Below, piece after piece: positions 1 to 9,937 of a stretch of DNA of 64,000 nucleotides; positions within the stretch are counted from its first letter, which is position 1; each line of letters starts with the position of its first letter. The DNA lies in NCBI GenBank assembly GCA_015183035.1, contig JACZZP010000012.1:744001-808000 (forward strand). The letters run 5' to 3'. Made by a program: the position numbers and the translations under genes. The DNA comes from Meloidogyne chitwoodi (lineage: Eukaryota > Nematoda > Chromadorea > Rhabditida > Meloidogynidae). A model generated the notes under the pieces. That model searched no databases and was not told the DNA's origin. It worked only from the letters and a program-made list of their open reading frames with translations.

Positions 1-440
1 TTTTCCCCATAATTTCATTCTCTCAGATTCTGAGAAAGTTTTCCGCAGATTCCGAGGTGTTTCCTCAGAATCTGCGAGCACCCCAGAATATGATTTTCCA
101 GAATTTTATTGAAACAGATTTTCCCAAGATTCTGTGTTCATCCATTCACGAAATCAGGCTATTTTATATTTAGTTTGGGTCATTCTTTTTTTTTTTTAAA
201 CTTTTAGTTATCAACTAAAAATGTAAAAAATGAAATAACGTTGAAACAATAAAAAATATATAATGGTACAAAGAAAAAGCGAATTTTTGAAAAAAGTCCA
301 AAATATTGACGAAAATCCAAAATATTGAAATCAAAAACCATCCTAGAAGCTCCAAACTAAGCCAGAAATGTGTTTTTCGTTCATTTCAGGCTTCCATTAG
401 TTCGCAAAAAATATTGATTTCAATATTTTTGGCAGCCCTG
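1..440. mobile_element. Partial hAT-like element, cut by window start
   Basis: This is an inverted, diverged copy of part of the element at 6473-7338: the stretch around 1-150 matches 6900-7040 in reverse, and 230-440 matches the beginning of that element. It ends at 440 in GGCAGCCCTG, the mirror of the CAGGG-type terminus. Its other end lies before the window, so its target duplication cannot be checked. It carries many CAATATTT-type short repeats and no coding capacity. Confidence 0.75.
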
Positions 441-449
441 GTTATAAAA

Positions 450-850
450 CAATAATTGTATTTTTAGTATTTAAATAATTAGTGAGTAAATTAAAAAAAA
501 TAAAAATTTTTTTTGACTTTTTCTGATTATTTTTAAATAATTTGTTAGAACAAAATATTCATTTCTTTTATTATTTTATATTAAAATAAATAAATAATTT
601 AAAAAATTATTAAAATTAAATTTTAAAGCAAAATAATTAAACTTTTTAATTTCTAATAAAATTTTTATTTTCATAAAAAATCCAATTTTTATAATTATTT
701 TAATATTTACATTTCACATGCATTTAAAATATTCAAATATATTTACTTTTATAAATAAAAATTAAATTTAAATAAAAAGTCATTCGCGCAAAGAAATGCT
801 CTATTTTAAAAGGACAAATAGGGAATTGAGAGAAATAATTAAATTAAAAT
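450..850. repeat. Long direct repeat, left copy
   Basis: About 400 bp, starting near ATTGTATTTTTAGTATTT, reappears in the same orientation at about 5822-6262 with high identity. The right copy has a short extra stretch near 5957-5990. Both copies carry the unusual phrase AAAAAGTCATTCGCGCA. The two copies bracket the SPRY gene and F-box-like ORF. They lack TG...CA ends, a primer-binding site or a polypurine tract, so they are not typical LTRs. Confidence 0.75.
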
Positions 851-1059
851 ATATATTAATAAAACATTTTTGAAAAATTTTAAAATTAATTCTTAAAGAA
901 GATTAAAATATATGAAAAAATTGTATTGACTTTTTTATTTCTTAAAAACAAAGTTTAATAAACGCTTTTATGCAAAAAATTTTTCTTTAAGTTTGAGCAA
1001 TTTTTTTTGAAAATTCAACTTAAATCAACAATTAAAAGGTCAAAATATAAGATAATAAA

Positions 1060-3178
1060 TTATAAGTCCATTAATGAGTCAGATGAATCATAATATTGGA
1101 AATCATCCTCAGTATAAAATTCAAGTTCAGTATTCGAATCTTGATAACAAAACGGCCAGTGAATTAAATCTTGTCCAAAATTGGTTTTGGATATTGAAAC
1201 GGCCTGCAATGAAACAAAAGACTTAAGCTTGTCTAATTTCACATCCAAAAGTAAAGCTTTGCCTGAAATGAATAATAAATATTAAAAAATGAATTTATAA
1301 ATTTTTCTTATAATACTCAATTAAAGTTCAGAGTGAAGAAACAAAATTTATCAAAAAACTAATTAAATACTTACTTATTCGACTCTCATTTTTAGTAAAG
1401 AAGACATAAGGAATTCTGTTGGTTGAATTGATTGGCGGAAAAAATATGGCGGTACCAAACACATCATCATTGTTAAAACTCAGATTATTTAAGTAAATTC
1501 TAACAGTGTGGTGCTCTGCGATAAATAATTCCAAATAAGCCGAACAATCTCCTTTTTTTTCTAATTCAAGTGACACAGAAAGAAGAGAATTTGTTAATCC
1601 CATACAAATCTTATTTTGTTCGTGATTGTCTTTGAGAGTGACAGTTACTTCATAAAAAAAGTTTTTTCCTGCGTCTATCTGTATTTTATTCTTAGCATAA
1701 ACAGTTTCTAATTTGTCGAAAGCTAAAATAATTATTGATGTTAATCTTGTAATATTTCTAATTTATTATTTAAATATTTTAATAATTTTAGTTAAATTTT
1801 AGATTAAATATTTGTATTACTATGATAAAAAATCGATTTTATCGTTATCAGTTAATTTGGGAAAAAATCAAAAATTCGGTAACGATCCGAAAAACAATTG
1901 TTAAAGGAAAATTGCGTCATTACTTAATTACATTAAACTATCTAGCTAAAAATAATTTTTAAAATAGGATTACACTCTCTTCGTGGGAAGAATGCGAAAA
2001 TAATTTATTTTCATTTACTTAAAACTTCATTTAACAAATAGGTACTTATGCCCTTATCCCCCACCCCTCCTTTTTCAATGCCGCGCCTCATTTTATTGCG
2101 CCGAAAAAATACTCTAGACTGCCTTTGATTGAAAGTGCCCCAAGAAAATTTTGATGTGTAAAGGCGTGGTAAATTTGAATTTTAAATGATAGCTTTACTT
2201 TTAATTGTGCCATAATTTGTAAAAAAATTAAAAACATTATTAAAATGAACTATGATCAATTAATTCGTCATATTATTGAACTTGGAAATGGTGATCAAGA
2301 ATTAGGCAGCATTAGATTTTTTCAACGACAGGGGATCTTGCATCAAGAGCGTAACTGTCAGAAATGCGGGACCGGAATGCGAATGTTACATACACAAGGA
2401 TCTTACTTTTTGAATGGGATTCACAATTTTATCCCTCCTTTTTAATTTCAGTTGTTTTTTCTTTTTTATTAATTTATAAATAAATATTTAAACATCAAAA
2501 TTTTCTTGGGGCACTTTCAATCAAAGGCAGTCTAGAGTATTTTTTCGGCGCAATAAAATGGGGCGCTGCATTGAAGAAGGAGGGGTGGGGGATAAGGGCA
2601 GTACCAACAAATATTTACAAAAACAAAATTACCTGGACCATCTTTTGAAAATATGTACTCGATAGAACAAGGATAGTTTTCCTCCGAGACCTGCACTTTA
2701 GGAAATCCGTTATTAGAACGGCAATAACCAACAAATTCGTCATCTTCAGAACATTTTTTCTCGCAACAAATGAACTTTTTCCAACATTTAGGTCCATAAA
2801 CAAGAGTCTAATTAAGAAAAGGTATTGCTTAAGCAATATAAACAAACCGAATTATTTTTTAAAGTTGACAAATCGATTCGAATAGCAGCCAACTCATTTT
2901 TAATAATTACAGTCATTTCATTTTTAATAATTACAGTCATTTCATTTTTAATTTCTGTTTTCAACTCATTTTTAATTTCTGTTTTGAGCTATAATTTAAA
3001 AAAATAATTATAAAAGAATTATTAAATTATTTTTTAAAAATACATATAATTTGAATTTAAAACATTTTAGTTAAGTAATTAAAAAATAAATTCAAAAATT
3101 AAATTATAAAAAAATAAAATTTACAGTTTCAAACTTCTGGTCAATATATTTTTTCAACTCTTCATTAATTTGAGTCAT
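1060..3178 (-). CDS. SPRY-domain protein, 4 exons, 259 aa
   Basis: Exons on the minus strand are 3178-3125, 2807-2633, 1722-1375 and 1262-1060. Splice phases agree throughout and give 259 codons plus TAA. The N-terminus (MTQINEELKKYIDQKFET) looks like a short coiled-coil lead, and no signal peptide is visible. A Cys-rich stretch follows (KCWKKFICCEKKC). The C-terminal half has the late SPRY/B30.2 pattern: IPYVFFTKNES, then LKSFVSLQAVSISKTNFGQD and WPFCYQ, as in RanBPM-like SPRY domains. SPRY domains bind proteins. Plant-parasitic nematodes have many SPRY genes, including the secreted SPRYSEC effectors of cyst nematodes, but this one lacks a secretion signal. A 565-bp Merlin-like element sits in intron 2, apparently without harm to the reading frame. 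The gene lies in a TE-rich block between long direct repeats. The family call is fairly firm; the function is unknown. Confidence 0.75.
2041..2605. mobile_element. Merlin-like non-autonomous transposon (8-bp TSD)
   Basis: The element is 565 bp with about 105-bp terminal inverted repeats (GGTACTTATGCCCTTATCC at the left; GGTACTGCCCTTATCC read inward from the right). It is flanked by a perfect 8-bp duplication, AACAAATA, at 2033-2040 and 2606-2613. Inside, the plus-strand ORF 2245-2445 (66 aa) has LGSIRFFQRQGILHQERNC followed by QKCGTGMRM. This is the zinc-ribbon N-terminus of Merlin/IS1016-type (ISXO2-like) transposases. The catalytic domain is missing, so this is a deletion derivative. GG termini and 8-9 bp duplications are typical of Merlin elements. 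It lies in intron 2 of the SPRY gene. Confidence 0.85.
2893..2995. repeat. Short tandem repeats in SPRY intron 1
   Basis: Two copies of a roughly 26-bp unit built on TCATTTTTAATAATTACAG are followed by two copies of a related unit built on CTCATTTTTAATTTCTGTTTT. They lie in the intron between exons 1 and 2 of the SPRY gene. The short plus-strand ORF across them is a product of the repeat. Confidence 0.7.
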
Positions 3179-3452
3179 CTTGTCAAATTTAAATATATAT
3201 ATTTTAATAAAATTAAGTAAATATCTAATAAAAAATTAAAGCAAAATAGAATTATATTAAATTACAAGAATGTAAAATATTTGTAAACAATATATTTTAT
3301 TGATTTTTGGTATTAGTTACAAGATACTTTTTAAAAGTTCAAAATGCAGGTCTTTTTTATTTCTTTGATGAGGTGAACTCTTTTCCTTCTTTATGCGCCT
3401 ATATAATTAACGTAAAGGTAATAATATATTTCTCTCTATATGTTATTTTATG

Positions 3453-3840
3453 CGGAACAGGCCAGCTCAGTGTTGCCATTTCAGTGTTGCCAGCTCAGTG
3501 TTGCCATTTCAGTGTTAGCCAGCTCAGTGTTGAGCCATCTCAGTGTTAGCCATTTCAGTGTCACCGTTAAGGCTAAAAATCTCATAAGAAATCGGACCCG
3601 GATCGGGCCCGGAACCTTGATTTTATCAGAAACTAACATTATTTGTTCTTATTATTTTTTTCTTACTTTTTTTTTTACTAAAATTCCGGTTCGTAGATGT
3701 CGGAAATTCTGTACTGGTATTAACTGGCCCAACACTGAAATGGTTAACACTGAGATGGCTCAACACTGAGCTGGCTAACACTGAAATGGCAACACTGAGC
3801 TGGCAACACTGAAATGGCAACACTGAGGTGACCCCTACCG
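3453..3840. mobile_element. Foldback, Mutator-like element with tandem-repeat arms (9-bp TSD)
   Basis: A 388-bp element flanked by a 9-bp duplication, TATTTTATG, at 3444-3452 and 3841-3849. Each roughly 110-bp arm is a run of 15-19 bp units (CAGTGTTGCC, CAGTGTTAGCC and similar, alternating with AGCT or ATTT), and the right arm is the mirror image of the left. Spacer 3566-3726 is unique. Long subrepeat-containing inverted arms and a 9-bp duplication fit a foldback/MULE-type element. The ORFs in this stretch are by-products of the repeats. Confidence 0.8.
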
Positions 3841-3887
3841 TATTTTATGGAATGAGAGTTTATGGTCAATTTAATAAAGTTAAACAT

Positions 3888-4035
3888 GTGTCCGGACATT
3901 TCGTACCACTCTATTGCAGGACATTTCGTCTCAACGGCAAAAAATCGTGGGCTCGGGTAAACCAAATGAAGTTTTTTGACGTTGAGATTAAATGTCGTAG
4001 TGGCACGAAATGTATAGGAGCCGTTAAACATGTGC
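3888..4035. repeat. Imperfect inverted repeat (small MITE-like hairpin)
   Basis: ACATTTCGTCTCAACGGCAA on the left is mirrored by TTGACGTTGAGATTAAATGT on the right. The arms continue through CATTTCGTACCAC and GTGGCACGAAATG, bounded by AAACATGTG at both ends in direct orientation. No clean target duplication is seen. Confidence 0.55.
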
Positions 4036-4113
4036 AGAGAAAAAAGATTAAAATAAACTTTACCAGGTGTAATTTATTTACATTATATTAATTTGTTTTT
4101 TATAGGTATATGT

Positions 4114-4779
4114 CAGGGATCGGCAACTTTCGTATTTCGTCTTTCGGCAATCTTGAACAATTGGGGCTCCACCACAAATAATCGCAGTGGCATAGTAAAA
4201 ACGTGTTTTTAGGGGTTATCGAGGGCGCTGATTACGAATCCGATATCAGTTTTTTCTTATCACTAATTTTTAAAATCACAGATTTTATCAAAATTTTTGC
4301 TCATTTGCTGATTACATGATGGGCATAGTGGTGGTACAGACCGTAAAATGTTACGTTGTTGTAAATATTGAATAGCAGATTCTTTATTATTAATAATTTG
4401 AGTAATTTGGGAAATATCCCTGATAAAATCTGTGATTTTTAAAATTAGTGATTAAATGATAAGGTTTAGTGATAAGATCATATTCGTAATCAGCGACCTC
4501 GATAACCCCTAAAAACACGTTTTTACTATGCCACTGCGATTATTTGTGGTGGAGCCCCAATTGTTCAAGATTGCCCGTCTTTCGTATTATTTTTGGACGA
4601 AATACGAAATTTTTGAAATTATGAAATTTTTAAAATTTTGAAATTAAAAAAAATTTTTGGGGTAATTTCGTATTTCTAATTTCGGTACTTTCGTAATTTC
4701 GTATTATTTCGTGTTTTTGAGCCTTTTTTATTTCGTATTTCGTCTTTCGTATTTTATTTTCAGATTTTGCCCATCCCTG
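4114..4779. mobile_element. hAT-like non-autonomous element, CAGGGAT termini (8-bp TSD)
   Basis: It starts CAGGGATCGGCAA and ends with the mirror TTGCCCATCCCTG. A perfect 8-bp duplication, GTATATGT, lies at 4106-4113 and 4780-4787. The body is made of TTTCGTATTTCGTC-type short repeats, with no ORF. A second, smaller element (4147-4575) has jumped into it. A related fragment is at about 46530. Confidence 0.85.
4147..4575. mobile_element. Nested 429-bp element inside the hAT-like element (9-bp TSD)
   Basis: Terminal inverted repeats of about 105 bp begin GCAATCTTGAACAATTGGGG and end in the mirror image. A 9-bp duplication of host-element sequence, CGTCTTTCG, lies at 4138-4146 and 4576-4584. 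The 9-bp duplication suggests a Mutator-like origin. The inner stretch also folds back (AAATCACAGATTTTATCA against TGATAAAATCTGTGATTTTT). No coding capacity. Confidence 0.85.
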
Positions 4780-5010
4780 GTATATGTTTACATTTTAATA
4801 ATGTGAAGATATGTTTGAGACAAAAAAACATCTATACCAAACAGAACTTTCTATAATATTTTTTTGTAAATTTTTTATTTAACCTATAAATATGGAATTT
4901 TTGCTCTATGATGAAAATTCCTTTTTTATTTTTCTAAATGTCTTTCTTAAATTGAAGAATTTATATAATTTTTATTTTTTATAAATAAGTATATTTATCT
5001 AAAATTATTT

Positions 5011-5250
5011 TTACAAAAAATAAACCTCTACTACAATGACTGCTTTACCCACAAAATCATTGTAGATAATTTTTGAAGTTGTTAGTAGCTTTATAGCATA
5101 TTCTCTCCACCAACTTAATGAATCTACTGAGTCAATTTCTAACTCATCTCGATTAAAAAATTTATTTGGATATGATTGAATAGACTTAAATATATCCAAA
5201 TACAATTCTAAAGGCAATTTATTGAAGCTTTGTTGTTTTTTAAATTTCAT
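5011..5250 (-). CDS. Small F-box-like ORF, 79 aa
   Basis: A single-exon ORF opening MKFKKQQSFNKLPLELYLDIF, which matches the start of an F-box (LPxELxLDIFK). The later WWREYAIKLLTTSKIIYNDF fits the second half of the domain, with a spacer insertion between. F-box proteins recruit substrates to SCF ubiquitin ligases, and root-knot nematodes carry many short F-box-like proteins. The ORF stops soon after the F-box, so it may be a stand-alone short protein, the first exon of a longer one, or a relic. It lies between the long direct repeats. Confidence 0.45.
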   Translation of the reverse strand: MKFKKQQSFNKLPLELYLDIFKSIQSYPNKFFNRDELEIDSVDSLSWWREYAIKLLTTSKIIYNDFVGKAVIVVEVYFL

Positions 5251-5821
5251 AATTTTTCTTAATTTTTTAAATTTATTTAAAAAATTAATTTTATTTAAAT
5301 AAATATAATATTTTATGCTGAATAATGTAATTAAAAATCTGAGTTTATAACCTCCATAAATGTATACGCCTATTTATGGGAAAAGTTTATTGTATAATAT
5401 TATTTTTAGATAATTTAAGCTGTTTGGGAATGTTTCAAATTATTTTTATTTAACTCAAAAGATTAAGCATTCTATTGAATTAAATGAGAAATATTATATT
5501 CGTCAAAACTTTACTTTAATAGAGGAGTTAAGCAAACTCCCCGTTCAAAAATTAATACCTATTAGTTAAAGGAAAATTAAAATTAGGACAAAAATTATTT
5601 TAAAAATTAATTTTTATTTTTTTTAATTTAAAAATGTTTTTTAGCTAAACGAAAAAAATATTTTATTATAATTTTTTAAGGTTAACTAAAGGGTTTTTAA
5701 AAATAAAAAAATAAATAATAAAGGACAATAATAAAATAAAAATTACAAAAGAGTTACTAATTATTTATTTATTTTTACCTTTTAATTGTTTATTTTATTT
5801 AAATATAATTGTAATATCCAA

Positions 5822-6262
5822 ACAATTGTATTTTTATTATTTAAATAATTAGTGAGTAAATTTAAAAAAAATAAAATATTTTTTTTACTTTTTCTGATTA
5901 TTTTTAAATAATTTGTTAGAACAAAATATTCATTTCTTTTAATTATTTTATATTAAAATTGAATTACATACTTGTTAATAGGTATATTTAAAATAAATAA
6001 ATAATTTAAAAAATTATTAAAATTAAATTTTAAAGCAAAATAATTAAACTTTTTAATTTCTAATAAAATTTTTATTTTCATAAAAAATCCAATTTTTATA
6101 ATTATTTTAATATTTACATTTCACATGCATTTAAAATATTCAAATATATTTACTTTTATAAATAAAAATTAAATTTAAATAAAAAGTCATTCGCGCACAG
6201 AACTGTCTTTTATATAATAAAAAGGACAAATAAGGGAATTGAGAGAAATAATTAAATAAAAA
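5822..6262. repeat. Long direct repeat, right copy
   Basis: Direct partner of 450-850, including the AAAAAGTCATTCGCGCA phrase, with a short extra segment near 5957-5990. It ends about 210 bp before the hAT-like element at 6473. Confidence 0.75.
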
Positions 6263-6472
6263 TAATTATTTATTTTTTATTTTTGAATTTACAAATAAAT
6301 AAATAAAAATATTTAAATTAATATATATTCTAATTTTGTATAAAATTAATTAAAATAAAATATTTATTTTTTAATTTTATTTGCTTCGATTGTGTCGTTA
6401 AATTTATATTATTTTGCTATTAAATATATTAAAGGAATAAAATAATTGATTAATTAATTTAATACTCATTTT

Positions 6473-7338
6473 TAGGGCCTCCAAAAATATTGAAATCAAT
6501 ATTTTTTTGCGAACTATGGAAGCATGAAATGCACGAAAAACACATTTCTGGGTTAGTTTGGAGAGTCTAGGATGGTTTTTGATTTCAATATTTTCAATTT
6601 TTTCAATATTTTGGATTTTTGTCAATATTTCAATATTTTGTCAATATTTTGGACTTTTTTCAAAAATTCGCGTCAAAAATTCGCTTTTTCTTTGTTCTAT
6701 TATATATTTTTTATTGTTTCAACGCTATTTCAAATTTTTTAACATTTTTAGCTGATAACTAAATTTCAAATAAAAAAAGAATGGCCAAAACTAAATATAA
6801 AATAGCCTGGTTTGTGAATGGATTAACCGAATAGATGGAAACAATGTTTATTCAACAGGGACCTATCACAATTACCCCCAGATTTTGGTTCTGAGCACAG
6901 AACACAGAATCTTGGGAAAATCTGTTTCAATAAAATTCTGGAAAATCATATTCTGGGGTGCTCGCAGATTCTGAGGAAACACCTCGGAATCTGCGGAAAA
7001 CTTTCTCAGAATCTGAGAGAATGAAATTATGGGGAAAATCCACAGATCTATATTTTTTCCACAGAGCCACAGAATTTATGTTTCAGGCAATTTTATGTGG
7101 TTCTGTATATTTACTACTATTAGAAAATGTCACCAAGAGTAAAATATGACAAATGGTCAGTAATGCAAGATGTGACAAAATGTCACCAAGGGTAAAATAT
7201 GACAAATTGTAAAAAATTTCGTCAATATTTGGTCAATATTTACAGATTTTTCAATATTTCTATCAATATTTTGAGATTTTTTCATCAATATTTATTCAAT
7301 ATTTTGCAACTTTTTCGTCAATATTTTTGGAGGCCCTG
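6473..7338. mobile_element. hAT-like non-autonomous element, 866 bp (8-bp TSD)
   Basis: It begins TAGGGCCTCCAAAAATATTG and ends with the mirror CAATATTTTTGGAGGCCCTG. It is flanked by an exact 8-bp duplication, CTCATTTT, at 6465-6472 and 7339-7346. The interior is rich in TCAATATTT-type repeats, a palindromic patch (CAGATTCTGAGGAAACACC) and paired AAATGTCACCAAG repeats. The short ORFs across it look like repeat by-products. The sequence at 1-440 is a second, inverted, window-truncated copy. Confidence 0.85.
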
Positions 7339-7349
7339 CTCATTTTAAT

Positions 7350-9937
7350 TGAAAAATGTGATTTTTTAATAAAAAAATTTAATTGTTATTTATAATTTAA
7401 ATATTCCTTTTATTTGGCCTATTTGCGGTCTTTTCTTTTTTTATTTTAGTCATTTTTATATTTTTTTAAATAAATTTTTTTATAAAGAAATATCTACCTA
7501 TATTATATATTTTCTCTTATGTAATAAAAAAACAATTCATGGGAAGTTAGCCCACAATCTTTTTTTATTTCTGATTTTTCATATTTTTATTGTTTTTTCT
7601 TTGGTCATTTTTATAATAATAGAGAAAAAATTTTTTTTAATAATTATTATTTTTATAGGTAACTAAAAATTATAGGGAATTCCACAAAGAAACCAAAATA
7701 GGTATATTATTTAAATTAAATAATTTTAATATTAAAATAAATAAAAAGGTTAAAAATAAATCCAAAAATATAAAAACATTTTTGAAAATTAAAATAATTA
7801 AATTAATATTTGACAAAAAAATAAAATTTAAAAATTTAGATTTTAAAATGAATGTAAAATAATAATTAAATTATTAATAATTAAATTAAATATTTATAAA
7901 TATTTAATAAATAATTTAATATTTTACTACTACCTAGTAATTTGTATTAATTATATATTTTTAAATATTTTTAAAACAAATGTTTTTTACTCAATCATTT
8001 TATTTTTATTTATTTTCTTACAAATCACTCATTTTTATGTCCTTTCCCACTCTAATAAAAAATAAATAAAATGTTTTTAAGTAAAAAAAGGTCAAAAAAT
8101 AAAAAAAACAATTTATTTATTTATTTTAATTGTTTTATTTATTTATTTTTTTTATTTACCAATATTAAAAAAAATTTTTTAATATTTTTTTCTTAAAATA
8201 AAAACCTTGAAAAATATTTTATAATTAAAAATTCTATTATTTTCAATAGACTGACCACCTGTTTTTTCTATCGTTAATTCTTTTGTATAAAATTTATTTA
8301 TTTATTTAATTCTGAATAATTTTTTATTTATTTTAAATTGTTAGTTATTTTATTTTTAATTTAAAAAAAATAAATATTTATGTAATATTATTTAAAAATA
8401 AAAAATAAAAGCAATCCTTTTGGGAATTTTGGAGATAAAACTTTTAAAAATATACTAAAAATGCAACAATATTTTTTATTATTTGTTTTAAAATAATAAA
8501 AATTTTACTAAAATATTATTTAAAAAATAAATATTTATTTTTTAATTTTAATTTAAAAATAAAAATAATTTTTAGATAATTAATTTCATAGGAGAAGAAT
8601 TTGCCTTTGTTATCCTTTTAGGCAGTGCTAAGTTAATTTTTAATTTTTTTAAATTTATTTTTTAATAAATTAAATTATATTTTGCGTTATTTTTTTTTAT
8701 TTTTTAAATAACTTTGAGGATATTCACTAATTTTAATAAAAATTTAATATTTTTTTAAATAAAACCTCTCTTTTATATTTATTTATTTATTATTTCTCAT
8801 CAATCATTGTGCAAAATATTATTTAAAAAATGTAAAATAAAAAAGATAATAAAAAAAGATGAAGATATATTAGTTAAATTATTAAATCCTAAAAATAAAT
8901 GATTTTTTTGACAAGAAAAGATTTTTTTTTAAAAAAAAGAAATTTTTAATATCAAATTTCAATTGCAAAAAATAAATAATTTAGTAAAATTGCCTTCAAA
9001 TTAAAAAAAAAAATATTAAAAAATAATAAAAAAATATATTTAATAAATTTAAAAATTAAAAAAATATTTTTAATTTTTATTTTTCTAACAAAATTAGTAG
9101 TAGAAGAGTATAATTTATTTACAACAATTTATAGAAATAGGCCTTTCTTTTATTTTATTTAATTTTAAAAAATAAATTTAAGTATTTCCATAATTTCTTT
9201 TCTTCTTTTTTAGCAACAACTAATTAGTTAGTTAGTCTTTTCTCCAATTTCTTTTTTTATTTATTTATTATTTTTAAATATTTATTAAATATTTTATATT
9301 TATAAATAATAATTTATTAAATATTATAAGAAAATAAAAAATAATTAAACAGTTAAGTTTAATATATTAAAAAATTAATAAAAAAATTTTTAAATAAAAT
9401 TAATTAATTAATTTTTAAAATTTAATTATTTAATTATTTTATTTTTATTTTTGTTCTATTTTTTAAATTTTTTACTCTAATTTGTTTATTTATTTTTCTT
9501 TTAATCATAAATTTTTTGCAGAAAACTATTGAAGCGTTAAAAAAATATTTTTTTAAAGGATTATTCTTTATTCTTTAAAAATTATTTATTTAAATTTAAA
9601 AAAATTTAAATAAATAATTTATAATTTATAAATATCATTTTTATCATGTTCCATCTAAATATCAAAAATAAATTAAAAATGAAAATAATTTATCAAATTA
9701 TTTTTATATTTTTGTCCATTTTTCTGTGCAATAAATAAAATTAAAAAACAAAAATATTTAAAAAAATATTTAATTTTTATTTTTTAAATAAAAATTAAAT
9801 TTTTAGATGTAATAATTATATTAATTAATTTAATTAAAAAATACTTATTTTAATAATTAATTTTATATTAATTATACTTTATTTTTATTTTTGACTGATT
9901 TAATTAAATTAATTAATTTAGATTAATTAATTTAAAA
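7350..9937. other. Gene-free A+T-rich intergenic stretch
   Basis: No ORF, splice-linked exon, RNA gene or ordered repeat could be supported. It is almost entirely A/T homopolymer-like sequence with occasional polyadenylation-like AATAAA strings. The last few hundred bases presumably contain the promoter of the downstream peptidase gene, but no specific element is recognisable. Confidence 0.6.

Noticed and set aside
3307..4091. Several overlapping ORFs of 65-109 codons on both strands
   Set aside because: They are produced by the mirrored tandem repeats of the foldback element and the hairpin beside it. They read the same units (for example LSVAISVLPAQCCHFSV) on opposite strands and resemble no protein family.
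450..6262. LTR retrotransposon with the 400-bp direct repeats as LTRs
   Set aside because: No TG...CA ends, primer-binding site, polypurine tract, gag or pol sequence. The interior is a spliced SPRY gene plus unrelated DNA transposons.
6404..6755. ORFs on both strands rich in Ile/Phe/Asn
   Set aside because: They come from CAATATTT-type short repeats inside the hAT-like element and have no domain features.
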